Origin: Frankiaceae bacterium
GTDB taxonomy: Bacteria > Actinomycetota > Actinomycetes > JAFAQI01
Direction of reading: 5' to 3'
Assembly (NCBI GenBank): GCA_030840585.1
Contig: JAVEEG010000132.1
Span: 1-44,197, forward strand
DNA: 44,197 nt
Shown: positions 24,681 through 32,759 of the stretch, in pieces
Layout: the number at the start of each line of letters is the position of its first letter
How positions within the stretch are numbered: position 1 is the first letter of the stretch
The notes under the pieces: generated by a model
The model's database searches: none
Told to the model about the DNA's origin: nothing
Seen by the model: only the letters and a program-made list of their open reading frames with translations
Position numbers and translations under genes: made by a program

Positions 24681-24686
24681 ATCCTA
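24681..24686 (-). promoter_or_regulatory. Leaderless -10 box for the GT2 trio
   Basis: On the minus strand TAGGAT is followed by six bases and then the GTG start at 24674, the spacing typical of actinobacterial leaderless transcripts. The divergent intergenic gap is only 23 bases, so this box and the opposing TATCCT overlap the facing gene ends. Confidence 0.5.
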
Positions 24687-24697
24687 AGAGGTGGTTC

Positions 24698-25402
24698 GTG
24701 CTGCGGGCGGTCGCACTGGCGTATCACGGCGTCGACGACGTCGGCGGCACCGTGCCGGTCACCGATGATCCGCACCGGTTGCTCACCTCCGCCGACCATC
24801 TGCGCGCGCACGTCCGGCTGCTCCGCCGGCTCGGCTACCGGTTCGTCACCGCGGAGGACGTCATCTCCGGGCAGCGGCCGGCCGAGCGGGTCGCCGTACT
24901 CAGCTTCGACGACGGGTTCGCCAACTGGGTCAGCCACGCGCTGCCGGTGCTGGAGCAGGAGCACGCGGTCGCGTCGTTCTACGTCTGCCCCGGCTGGTGG
25001 GAGGACCAGCACCCGCTCGTCGCCGGCCCGGCCGGCCGGGTGATGGCGGCGGCCGACGTACGGCGGCTGCTCGACGCGGGCATGGGCCTCGGCTCGCACG
25101 CCTGGGACCACCCGGACCTGCGCGGCCTGGACGACGCCGCGCTGGCCAGGCAGCTGGCCGACTCGCGCCGGGCCGTGGCGGAGGTCACCGGCGGGCCGTG
25201 CCGCACGGTCGCGTACCCGTACGGGCTGTCTGACGCCCGGGTCCGGGCCGCCGCGAAGGACGCGGGTTACGAGCTCGCGTGGGGCTGGCAGCCAGGACCG
25301 TGGGACGCCTACGACGCGCCGCGGCTGCCCGCGCCGCCGCGCCACGGGGCCCGCCGGCTCGGGCTCAAGCTGCTCGGCATCCGGAAGTTCTGGGCCGCAT
25401 GA
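24698..25402 (+). CDS. Polysaccharide deacetylase (NodB-like)
   Basis: A 234-residue carbohydrate esterase family 4-type protein that would remove N-acetyl groups from a polysaccharide or lipid-linked sugar. NodB motif 1 is LSFDDGF; motif 2 is SHAWDHPDL, with both metal-binding His residues; motif 3 is VAYPYG. The N-terminal AYHGV is also typical. No signal peptide is seen, so it may act in the cytoplasm on lipid-linked intermediates or be exported otherwise. GTG start with AAGAGG upstream. Its stop overlaps the polymerase start (ATGA). Confidence 0.9.
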   Translation: MLRAVALAYHGVDDVGGTVPVTDDPHRLLTSADHLRAHVRLLRRLGYRFVTAEDVISGQRPAERVAVLSFDDGFANWVSHALPVLEQEHAVASFYVCPGWWEDQHPLVAGPAGRVMAAADVRRLLDAGMGLGSHAWDHPDLRGLDDAALARQLADSRRAVAEVTGGPCRTVAYPYGLSDARVRAAAKDAGYELAWGWQPGPWDAYDAPRLPAPPRHGARRLGLKLLGIRKFWAA

Positions 25403-26787
25403 GGGGCTACGCGCTGCCCCGGGCCCTCGTGAGCACCGCGGGCGTGGCTGGCCTGGCGGTCGGCGGGCTGGTCGTCGGGGTCGGTGTCGCGATGATCGGC
25501 GCCCGGTTCGGTGTCGCCGCGATGATCGCCCTGCCGGTAGCCGCGCTGTTGATCGGCGTCACCCTGTCCAAGCCGACGGTCGGCGTGGCGCTGGTGCTCG
25601 CGGCCATCCCGATCGGGCTGAAGACGCTGCCGGTCGGGTTCGTCGTCGTGCAAGGCGTCACCATGGGCGCGATCGGCGCGATGATCTTGGTCCGGCTGGC
25701 TCGCGGGCAGGCGCCGCTGCCGTGGTCGGCGCCGCTGGTGTGGGGAGTCGCGGTGTTCGCGCTGTGCCTCGCCGCGACCCCGCGCGCCCTCGACACGACG
25801 CTCGCCACCAAGCAGGACATCGACATCGCGATGGGCCTGTTGCTGGTCTTGACTGCGTACGCCGGCGCGCAGTCGCTGGACGCCGTACGCCGGCTCGCGC
25901 ACGTCCTGCTCGGGGTGGGGCTGGTCGTCGCGCTGCTGAGCCTCGGCCATGCGTCGGCGTTGCATGCCGTCGCGGGCGCGCAGCGGGTCGACAACCGGCT
26001 GCGCGGGACGTTCACCGAGCCGAACCAGTTCGGCGGCTTCAGCGCCATCGTGCTGATCGTCGCGGTGGGGGTCGCGCTCGGTGCCCGGACCCGGCGGGAG
26101 CGCTGGTGGGCGGTCAGCGTCGCGGCGATCGACGGGATCGCGATGATGCTTGCGCTGTCCCGCGGCGCCTGGATCGGCGTGTTGCTCGCCGGGCTGCTGC
26201 TGCTGGTCCTGGTGCCCCGGGCTCGCCGCGCACTGGCCCTGACGATCGCCGCGATGGCCGCGGCGGTGCCGTTGTTCGGGCTGTTCACACCGGACCTGCC
26301 GCAGGTCACCGTGGTCAAGCAGCGGGTCTCGACCCTGCACCTGCCGGCCAGCACGCCGTACGACAGCCGGCCCGCGATCTGGCGGGAGGCGCTGCGCGAG
26401 ATTGGTACGTCGCCGCTGCTCGGCGAGGGCCCGGGGCAGTTCCCGCTGGTGTCCCGGCAGGCGGCGTCGTCGGCCGCGACCGTGTACGCCGACCACGCCC
26501 ACGACGTGCTGCTGACCACCGCGGCGGAGGTGGGGATCCCGGCCGCGCTCGCTCTCGTCGGGTTCACGCTGACGATGCTCGTCGTGCTGGTCCGGGCGGT
26601 CCGGCGGCTGCGCGGCACGCCCGACGCGGCGCTGGTCGCCGGCATCGGCGCGTCGCTGGCGGTCGTCGTGGGTCAGGGCGTCGTCGACTTCACCCTGCGG
26701 AACGCGGACATCTTCTTGCTGCTGTCGGTGCTGGTCGGCCTGACGCTCGCCGCCGCGCGCGCCGCCGACGACTCGCCGGCCCCGTGA
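25399..26787 (+). CDS. O-antigen ligase / Wzy-type polysaccharide polymerase
   Basis: A 462-residue polytopic membrane protein with about ten or more helices. The large extracytoplasmic loop carries RPAIWREALREIGTSPLLGEGPG (conserved Arg and GxGPG, in two blocks) and ADHAHDVLLTTAAEVGI, matching the Wzy_C/O-antigen ligase signature. In an EPS locus without an O-antigen core it most likely polymerises repeat units. The ATG at 25399 overlaps the deacetylase stop, so the open frame back to 25279 is not used. Coupled to the next GT4 gene by GTGA. Confidence 0.9.
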   Translation: MRGYALPRALVSTAGVAGLAVGGLVVGVGVAMIGARFGVAAMIALPVAALLIGVTLSKPTVGVALVLAAIPIGLKTLPVGFVVVQGVTMGAIGAMILVRLARGQAPLPWSAPLVWGVAVFALCLAATPRALDTTLATKQDIDIAMGLLLVLTAYAGAQSLDAVRRLAHVLLGVGLVVALLSLGHASALHAVAGAQRVDNRLRGTFTEPNQFGGFSAIVLIVAVGVALGARTRRERWWAVSVAAIDGIAMMLALSRGAWIGVLLAGLLLLVLVPRARRALALTIAAMAAAVPLFGLFTPDLPQVTVVKQRVSTLHLPASTPYDSRPAIWREALREIGTSPLLGEGPGQFPLVSRQAASSAATVYADHAHDVLLTTAAEVGIPAALALVGFTLTMLVVLVRAVRRLRGTPDAALVAGIGASLAVVVGQGVVDFTLRNADIFLLLSVLVGLTLAAARAADDSPAP

Positions 26788-27878
26788 CCCGGATCCTGCA
26801 CGTCGCCCAGCCGGTCGACGGGGGCGTCGGCCGGTACGTCGCCGACCTCGCCCGGTCCCAAGCGGCGGCGGGCCTGGACGTCGCGGTCGCCTCCCCGCCG
26901 GGGCAGCTCGCCGGCGACGTCGCCGAGCTGTGGGTGCGCTGGGATGCGGTCCGGTCGCCGGGGTTGTCGGCGCTCAGCGAGACCCGCGCGTTGGCCGGCG
27001 TCGTCCGGCGGTTCGCCCCCGACGCCGTACACCTGCACTCGTCGAAGGCCGGGCTGGACGGCCGGCTGCTGCTGCGCGGCCGGGTGCCGACGGTGTTCCA
27101 GCCGCACGGCTGGTCGTGGCAGGCCGGTGGCGGCGCGTTGGGCGCGGCCTCGGCGGGGTGGGAGCGGCTGGCCGCGCGCTGGGCCGACGTGATCGTTTGC
27201 GTCAGCGCGGACGAGCGCCGGGCCGGGGAGCGACGGCGGGTCCGCGGCCGGGTGGAGGTGGTGCCCAACGGCGTCGACCTCGACCGGTTCCGTCCCGTGC
27301 CGGCCACCGAGCGGGCTGAGTTACGGCGGGAGCTCGGGCTCGATCCGGCGACGCCGGTCGCGGTGTGCGTCGGGCGGATCGATCGGCAGAAGGGCCAGGA
27401 GGTGCTGGTCCGGGCCTGGGCGATCGTCCGCGAGTCGTGGCCGGACGCCGTACTGCTGCTCGTCGGCGACGGCCCGGGGCGGGCGGCGCTGGTGCCGGGC
27501 GAAGGCGTTCGGCTGCTCGGCGTCCAGCCGGAGGCGCAGCGGTTCTACGCGCTGGCCGACGTGGTCGCGTTCGCATCCCAATGGGGCGAGGCGATGGCGC
27601 TCACGCCGCTCGAGGGCATGGCCTGCGGCCGGCCGGTGGTGGCCACCGACGTGGCCGGCATCCGCGAGTCGGTCGGGCGGGGATGCGGCGCGATCGTGCC
27701 GCCGGCCGACCCGGCCGCGATGGCAACCGCGCTGGTCGAACGGCTAAGCGATCCGGCGCTAGCGGCAACCGAGGGCGAGCGAGCGAGGGCACACGTAGCG
27801 GCCAATCACGACCTGCGCACGATCCACGCCCGCGTCACCGATCTCACGCTGGCCACGCTCACTTCGGAGGGCTGGTGA
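26784..27878 (+). CDS. Family 4 glycosyltransferase
   Basis: A 364-residue GT-B transferase. The N-terminus has VTRILHVAQPVDGGVGRYV with a GGVGR acceptor motif. VVPNGVDLDRF marks the linker to the nucleotide-sugar domain, which has VCVGRIDRQKGQEVL and EAMALTPLEGMACGRPVV. GTG start overlaps the polymerase stop by four bases. The last codons (SEGW-stop) form the left arm of a long inverted repeat that separates it from the convergent glycoside hydrolase gene. Confidence 0.92.
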   Translation: MTRILHVAQPVDGGVGRYVADLARSQAAAGLDVAVASPPGQLAGDVAELWVRWDAVRSPGLSALSETRALAGVVRRFAPDAVHLHSSKAGLDGRLLLRGRVPTVFQPHGWSWQAGGGALGAASAGWERLAARWADVIVCVSADERRAGERRRVRGRVEVVPNGVDLDRFRPVPATERAELRRELGLDPATPVAVCVGRIDRQKGQEVLVRAWAIVRESWPDAVLLLVGDGPGRAALVPGEGVRLLGVQPEAQRFYALADVVAFASQWGEAMALTPLEGMACGRPVVATDVAGIRESVGRGCGAIVPPADPAAMATALVERLSDPALAATEGERARAHVAANHDLRTIHARVTDLTLATLTSEGW

Positions 27879-27932
27879 CCAGATCCGGGCGTCCGCGACG
27901 GCGTGTCGTGGTCACCAGCCCTCCGAAGTGAG
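27858..27932. terminator. Bidirectional hairpin between convergent GT4 and glycoside hydrolase genes
   Basis: Bases 27858-27881 and 27909-27932 are perfect reverse complements (24 bp; core CACTTCGGAGGGCTGG), with a 27-base spacer. The left arm includes the final codons and stop of the GT4 gene. No U-run follows, which is common in high-GC actinobacteria. Its place between two 3' ends fits a two-way transcription terminator. Confidence 0.75.
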
Positions 27933-27947
27933 AGGGGTCGGCGGGGG

Positions 27948-29819
27948 TCAGATGACGGTGAGGCGCTGGGTGCGGGAGATGCTGCGGGCCAGCGCGCCGC
28001 GGGCGGCGACCACGATCCGGTAGACGAGCCGGGCCCGGGTGGTCGGCTGGATCTTGAACGAGTAGCGGCCGTCCGCGCCGGTACGGGTGGTCGCGACCAC
28101 GTGCCAGACGCCGTGGGAGAGCGACTCGCGGTAGACCAGGAACCGCCGCCAGCCGGGCTTGACCTGGCCACTGAGCCGGACCGTGAGGCCGGGCCGGATC
28201 CGGGTGGCGTTCAGGTGCGCAGTCACCGAGGATGCGACCGCGATCGGCCGGCTGGCGACCGCCGCCGCGTCGTCGTCCGAGCCGGCGAACTCGAACCGGA
28301 CCTGGCCGGCCGCGGTCGGCCGCAGCGTGACCTGCACCATGCCGTTCGCGTCACTGACCGGGCTCTCGACGACCCGCGGGCTGATCACGCCGGAGCTGGT
28401 GTTAGTCGACACGGTGACCGGCGCGCCGGCGACCGGGGTGCCGTCGTCGGCCGAGGTCAGCTGCGCGGTGACGGTCATCGGCTGGCCGTAGGTGACCTTG
28501 GTCGGGCCGGACGTGACGACCTTGATCTTGCGCTTCGTCGACGAAGTGGGCGTCGGCGTCGGCGTCGGGGTGGCCGTCGCGGTGTCGGTGGGGGTCGGCG
28601 TCGGGCTGGCCGTCGGAGTCGCCGTAGGCGTCGCGGTGGGAGTCGCGGTCGGCGTCGCCGTAGGAGTCGTAGCGGTCGGGGTCGGCGCGGGCGCCGCGGC
28701 GGCGGTGAGGTACGCCTGCACCGCGGTGTACGCCGGCTTCGGCACGAACGACGAGGTCAGCAGGCCGTAGTTGTCGATGTTGGCCGTGGTGCCGGTGTTC
28801 TGGTCGCTCGCCTCGTACCAGAACGCGTTGGTCACGTACGGGTACGACGCCTTGAGCATCTTGAGCGTCCGGACGAGGTAGTCGCCCTGGGTCGCCTGGC
28901 TGACGCCGAGCTCCCAGTTGGCCATGCCCGAGGTGTTCGCGTGCGAAGTCCAGCCGAACTCGGTGAACCAGATCGGCTTGTCGCCGTCGCCGTACTGCGT
29001 CATCAGGTTGTGTACCGCGGTGACGTGCGCGAGTTTGTAGATCGTGCCGTCGTCGGCGGTCTCGGGCGCCGCGTTCGACGGGCCCATGTACGGGTGGGTG
29101 GCCATGACGTCGAAGCTGCCGTGGATGCCGGCGGCGTAGGCCCTGGCGATCCAGGGCGCGTCGTTCTCCGACGGCCCGCCGAAGACGACCTGCGCGGCCG
29201 GGTCGCCGGCGTGCACGGCCGGGTAGGTGGCGCGGAGCAGGGCGGCGTACTGCACCGGGTCGGTGCCGGTCATCGCGTAGGGCTCGTTCGGCTCGTTCCA
29301 GACCTCCCACGCGTCGACCTTGCCGGCGTAGCGGGCGGCGGCCCACTTGATCGCGTTGGCGTAGTCGCCGGGGTGGGTCGGCAGGGTGGTCTCGCCGGCG
29401 CCGCCGTTGGCCCAGCCCGGGGTCCGCCAGAAGGTCACCAGCAGGTGGAAGCCGTCGGCGTGGATCTCGTTGATGACGCTGTCGGTGAACGGGACGCCCC
29501 AGCCCATGTCGTACGACCCCGCGCCGCTCGGCTGCAACATCGCCCAGCCGAGGTCGAGCCGGATCCACTGGGTGCCGGCCGCCTTGAGCTTGGTGAGCAC
29601 GTCGGTGCGCTGCGCGGCGGTGTACTTCGACCACATTCCGTGAAATTGGACGCCGAACGCGGCCCCGCTGGCAGAATCCGTGGCAGCCTCAGCCTGAGCA
29701 GTTACCGAGGCGACCGAAAAGGAGCACGCGAGCGCGGCGACGATGGCGGCGAGCCGGCGGAGTGGGCGGGAGCTTGGCACACTTAGAGCGTCGGTTGCTA
29801 TGCGTAACCAGTTGAGCAC
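27948..29819 (-). CDS. Secreted glycoside hydrolase, PslG/GH39-like, with Thr-Pro linker
   Basis: A 623-residue secreted enzyme. Signal peptide up to about residue 46. The TIM-barrel domain (54-350) has the clan GH-A residues: acid/base Glu176 in WEVWNEPNEP and nucleophile Glu287 in PIWFTEFGW. This resembles GH39 PslG, the endo-hydrolase of the Pseudomonas Psl EPS locus. A Thr/Pro/Ala repeat linker (about 377-424) leads to two beta-rich Ig-like domains at the C-terminus. A shorter GTG start at MPSSRPLRR would also leave a good signal peptide. Placement in the EPS cluster suggests that it trims or clears the polymer made here. Confidence 0.85.
   Translation of the reverse strand: MLNWLRIATDALSVPSSRPLRRLAAIVAALACSFSVASVTAQAEAATDSASGAAFGVQFHGMWSKYTAAQRTDVLTKLKAAGTQWIRLDLGWAMLQPSGAGSYDMGWGVPFTDSVINEIHADGFHLLVTFWRTPGWANGGAGETTLPTHPGDYANAIKWAAARYAGKVDAWEVWNEPNEPYAMTGTDPVQYAALLRATYPAVHAGDPAAQVVFGGPSENDAPWIARAYAAGIHGSFDVMATHPYMGPSNAAPETADDGTIYKLAHVTAVHNLMTQYGDGDKPIWFTEFGWTSHANTSGMANWELGVSQATQGDYLVRTLKMLKASYPYVTNAFWYEASDQNTGTTANIDNYGLLTSSFVPKPAYTAVQAYLTAAAAPAPTPTATTPTATPTATPTATPTATPTASPTPTPTDTATATPTPTPTPTSSTKRKIKVVTSGPTKVTYGQPMTVTAQLTSADDGTPVAGAPVTVSTNTSSGVISPRVVESPVSDANGMVQVTLRPTAAGQVRFEFAGSDDDAAAVASRPIAVASSVTAHLNATRIRPGLTVRLSGQVKPGWRRFLVYRESLSHGVWHVVATTRTGADGRYSFKIQPTTRARLVYRIVVAARGALARSISRTQRLTVI
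28547..28690 (-). repeat. Low-complexity repeat coding for the Thr-Pro linker
   Basis: Degenerate 6- and 12-base units (plus strand GTCGGCGTCGCC-like) encode TPTATPTA on the minus strand. The array is imperfect and fully in frame. Such repeats can slip in length. It is a linker between the hydrolase and the C-terminal domains, not a CRISPR array. Confidence 0.8.
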
Positions 29820-29909
29820 GGAGAGTAATCACTCACCCGAATGATGTAGTGCGGCCCCGCCATCCAGGCGAGCGCGGGTGCCAGCCCACGGAGGAGAGCG
29901 AACCGGACA

Positions 29910-31403
29910 TTGGCTGACAACACCCGGGTCGGGCCGGCCGAGATCCTCGACGCCCTGCGGCTGCGCTGGCGGCTGGCCGCTTTGGTGCTGGTCGCGGTTT
30001 TTGCCGGGGCCTACGCCTACGCCTACACGCTGCCGAGCCAGTACACCGCCAAGGTCATCGTGTCGCTGACACCGCGCCCCTCAACCGGGGTAGGCGCCAG
30101 CGACATCGCTCAGCTGGGCCAGCAGTACGTCGCCTACGTGACTGCTCCGACGACCGTTCGCCGGGTCGCGGACCGCATCGGCGTGGACCGGAGCACGCTC
30201 GGTGACGCCGTGGGCGCGGACGTCGCGACCGGCTCGGTCAACCTCACCATCAAGGTGCAGCTGCGCACCCCGCGGACGACCGCCGTCGCCGCGAACGCGC
30301 TGGCCGACGCCGTCGTCGCGTTCGCCGGCGGCGACCCCCTCATTTCGGCGCAAGTCGTCTCGCCGGCCACCGTCCCGACCGATCCGTCCAAGCCGCGGCG
30401 CAAGCTGATCGCCGGCGCCGGCGGGGTGATCGCCGTCATCCTCGCGACCGCGGTTGCGCTGCTGGTCGAACGCGGCCGGCCCCGGGTGCGGTCCTCGGTC
30501 GAGATCGCGACCGTCACCGGCCACGACGTCCTCGGCCGGGTCCCGCTGTCCCGCTCGGTCAAGCGCGGCATCGCCGCGGCGCTGGACGATCCGCTGGTCG
30601 GCGGCGCGATCCGCTCGCTGCGGACGGTCCTCGATCACCAGGCCCGGGAGAGCGCGGTCCGGACTCTCGCGGTGACCTCCAGCGTGCCGGGCGAGGGCAA
30701 GAGCACCGTCGCGGCATCGCTCGCCTGGTCGATCGCGCGGCTCGACGCCCGGGTACTGCTGATCGACGCCGACCTGCGGCACCCGAGCCTCGCCCGGGTG
30801 CTCGAGCTGCCGCCGAAGCCCGGCCTGCTCGAGGTGCTGCGCGGCGAGACCACGCTGGCGCGGGCGGCAACGACGGCGGCCGGCCCGGACGGGCTGGTCG
30901 TGCTGCCGACCTCCGGCGTCGCCGAGACCGGGGACCTGCTCGCCCGCAACCTGCACGCGCTGCTGCGCCAGGCCGCGGCCGACTACGACGTCGTCATCGT
31001 CGACACGCCGCCGCTGTTGGCCGGCGACGACTCCACCACGATCGCGACGATGTGCGACGCGGTGCTGATGGTGGTCACCAGCGGCCAGCAGATCCGCCGG
31101 CTGTCCGACGCGGCCCGCGCGCTGTCCGCCGTACAGGCTCGCGTTCTCGGCGTCCTGCTGAACCGGACCGACGTGCCGTCGTACGGGTACACCTACCGGA
31201 CCCTGGCAAGAAATGTTGACGAACCCGCCGTGGCTGAGGCCGAGGACGCGCCGGAGCCGGCGCCGGAGCGGATCGAGCCGCGTTCGCACGTCGTCGTGCC
31301 GCCGATGCCGGCCTCGGTCCAGCGCCCCCCACAGGCCGCACCGACCCCCTCGGCCGAGCCTGGTGAGCCCGTGATGTCCGATCTTGATAGGCCGAACGAG
31401 TGA
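29910..31403 (+). CDS. Wzz-BY-kinase: chain-length regulator fused to tyrosine autokinase
   Basis: A 497-residue membrane protein controlling EPS export and chain length. The N-terminal Wzz-like domain is framed by two membrane helices (about 20-40 and 168-188). The cytoplasmic bacterial tyrosine kinase domain has Walker A SSVPGEGKST (Lys264), Walker A' IDADLRHP (Asp286 and Asp288) and Walker B VIVDTPP (Asp365). The C-terminus is Pro/Ala/Glu-rich, with a small Tyr group (YGYTYR) that could be the autophosphorylation site. Start is TTG at 29910; a GGAGGAG lies about 14 bases upstream, rather far. It follows the divergent hydrolase by 90 bases. Confidence 0.92.
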   Translation: MADNTRVGPAEILDALRLRWRLAALVLVAVFAGAYAYAYTLPSQYTAKVIVSLTPRPSTGVGASDIAQLGQQYVAYVTAPTTVRRVADRIGVDRSTLGDAVGADVATGSVNLTIKVQLRTPRTTAVAANALADAVVAFAGGDPLISAQVVSPATVPTDPSKPRRKLIAGAGGVIAVILATAVALLVERGRPRVRSSVEIATVTGHDVLGRVPLSRSVKRGIAAALDDPLVGGAIRSLRTVLDHQARESAVRTLAVTSSVPGEGKSTVAASLAWSIARLDARVLLIDADLRHPSLARVLELPPKPGLLEVLRGETTLARAATTAAGPDGLVVLPTSGVAETGDLLARNLHALLRQAAADYDVVIVDTPPLLAGDDSTTIATMCDAVLMVVTSGQQIRRLSDAARALSAVQARVLGVLLNRTDVPSYGYTYRTLARNVDEPAVAEAEDAPEPAPERIEPRSHVVVPPMPASVQRPPQAAPTPSAEPGEPVMSDLDRPNE

Positions 31404-31580
31404 TCTTGGTGTCCTAAGTTCCGGAACCGCTTGCTTGCCCTTGGGGCGAGGTTCAACCTGACGGCGTACGGGACGCATTGATCCGGGCGGTTCCCCTCGG
31501 GACAGGGGATCGCGGTCGCCGTAATGGCCGTCCGGGGAGCGAATGGCGAGACCGACCCACCTGTGACCTGAGGGGGTCTC
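31404..31580 (+). promoter_or_regulatory. Structured leader upstream of the large LPFTG gene
   Basis: This 177-base stretch contains several short hairpins: GCGT-ACGGG-ACGC near 31463-31475, CCCC-TCGGGACA-GGGG near 31494-31509, and a longer pairing of GGTCGCC (31514) with GGCGAGACC near 31546. A GAGGGGG Shine-Dalgarno precedes the GTG. The density of pairing suggests an mRNA element, but no known riboswitch class could be matched. Confidence 0.3.
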
Positions 31581-32558
31581 GTGAACGCACGCAGATGGAG
31601 AAGTTCGCTCGCCGTCATCCCGGTCGCAACCGTGGCGTGGCTCGGCCTCGGCACCGGCGCGGCCCTGGCCGCTCCGGGCGCGCACGGCCCCGCTGACACG
31701 TCCAACGGTGCCGCCGCCAGCGCGGACGCCAACGGTGGCGTCGGCCAGGGCAACGGCGCCGGCAACGCCAAGCACGCGGACACCACGTCCTCGGCGCCAG
31801 CCGCCACCGACACGTCCACGGCATCGGCACCCGCGGACAGCGGCAGCGCTACCGCGAGCTCGCACCCGACGGCGGGCAAGGCGGGTACGTCGGGCAACCC
31901 GAGCAGCACACAGCCGCTGTCGAAGGCCGACAGCAAGGGCGGCGGCGCGAACAATCAGTGCCCGGGCGGCCCGTACTGCTCGACCCGCGACGGCAGCGCT
32001 TCGGGCAACGGCAACGGTGGCGGCAAGGCCGTCGGCAAGCCCTGCGCCGGCTGCGTCGGCAAGGCCGACAACAAGAACCCGAAGGGGCAGAACCCGGGCG
32101 GCAGCGACCACAACAAGGGTTACGAGTGCGACGGCAACAACGGCATCGGCAAGACCAACCCGGCGCACACCGGGTGCAAGACGCCCCCGCCGGCCTGTGT
32201 CCCGCCGAGCACGCTGGTCAACGGCGTCTGCACCCCGCCGGAGACCTGCCCCGAGGGTGAGCACCTGAGCAACGGGACCTGCGTCCCGGACACCGACTGC
32301 GTGCCCACCGCAGCCAACAACAACTGCACCCCGACGACGCCGTGCACCGCGCCCGCCCATGCCGGACCGGACGGGACCTGCGTGCTGGGCGAGAAGCACA
32401 CCCGCAAACCCGGTACGACGGTCCTCGGGACGAAGACGACCCGGTTGCCGTTCACCGGAGCCTCGGTCGGCTGGATGGCCGAGGGCGGCCTGGCCGCGGT
32501 GTCGATGGGCACGCTGATGCTCATCGCCGGCGGTCGTCGTAGGCGCCAGCAGGTCTGA
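31581..32558 (+). CDS. LPFTG cell-wall-anchored, Gly/Asn/Ser-rich protein with Cys-rich stalk
   Basis: A 325-residue secreted protein. It has a signal peptide (1-about 32, ending ALAAPGA) and a low-complexity region rich in Gly, Ser, Ala, Asn and Thr (33-130). A Cys-rich middle follows (130-270; [14 protein letters not shown], then several [14 protein letters not shown]-type repeats like a small disulfide-rich module). The sorting signal has LPFTG at 289-293, a hydrophobic helix and RRRR. GTG start behind GAGGGGG. It closes the envelope island before rplM. The family is unknown; adhesive or structural wall protein is likely. Confidence 0.82.
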   Translation: MNARRWRSSLAVIPVATVAWLGLGTGAALAAPGAHGPADTSNGAAASADANGGVGQGNGAGNAKHADTTSSAPAATDTSTASAPADSGSATASSHPTAGKAGTSGNPSSTQPLSKADSKGGGANNQCPGGPYCSTRDGSASGNGNGGGKAVGKPCAGCVGKADNKNPKGQNPGGSDHNKGYECDGNNGIGKTNPAHTGCKTPPPACVPPSTLVNGVCTPPETCPEGEHLSNGTCVPDTDCVPTAANNNCTPTTPCTAPAHAGPDGTCVLGEKHTRKPGTTVLGTKTTRLPFTGASVGWMAEGGLAAVSMGTLMLIAGGRRRRQQV

Positions 32559-32576
32559 CGCCGCCGCACTCCCGCG

Positions 32577-32624
32577 GGCAATCGCGCGCCTGTTCGCCTA
32601 GAAGCGAACGAGCGCGCGATTGCC
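32577..32624. terminator. Strong inverted repeat after the LPFTG gene
   Basis: GGCAATCGCGCGC (32577-32589) pairs with GCGCGCGATTGCC (32612-32624), a 13-bp perfect stem. After a two-base internal mismatch, GTTCGC pairs with GCGAAC around the loop CTAGAA. It lies 18 bases after the stop. No T-run, but stem strength fits a factor-assisted or high-GC intrinsic terminator. It also insulates rplM. Confidence 0.75.
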
Positions 32625-32665
32625 GTGTGGGGGCGGCGGAGCCACCGGGCAAGGGTCGCGCGGCT

Positions 32666-32694
32666 TTGCCGTCGCGAGGCGCGCTGAGTATCCT
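32666..32694 (+). promoter_or_regulatory. Promoter of rplM-rpsI
   Basis: TTGCCG (32666-32671) and TATCCT (32689-32694) are separated by exactly 17 bases, matching the housekeeping sigma pattern (4 of 6 in each box). The predicted start is near 32701, leaving a leader of about 60 bases before the rplM GTG. Confidence 0.65.
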
Positions 32695-32759
32695 CGTTGG
32701 TCGGTCGCGCGGCACCCGCTTGCGCGCGATAGTTCTCCCGCTCTCACGAAGGCTTTCAC

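Noticed and set aside
28547-28690. Short regular repeats considered as a CRISPR array
   Set aside because: Units are 6-12 bases without spacers, in frame, and code for a Thr-Pro linker.
31455-31500. GGGACGCA string and nearby GGTTCAACC suggested a c-di-GMP-I (GEMM) riboswitch upstream of the LPFTG gene
   Set aside because: The conserved GCAAACC, AAAGCC and GGTAGGTAGC elements and the two-helix layout are absent; GGGACGC is part of a simple GCGT/ACGC hairpin.
30081-32399. Minus-strand open frame of 772 codons
   Set aside because: Runs antisense through the Wzz-BY-kinase and LPFTG genes; no domain and composition typical of a shadow frame.
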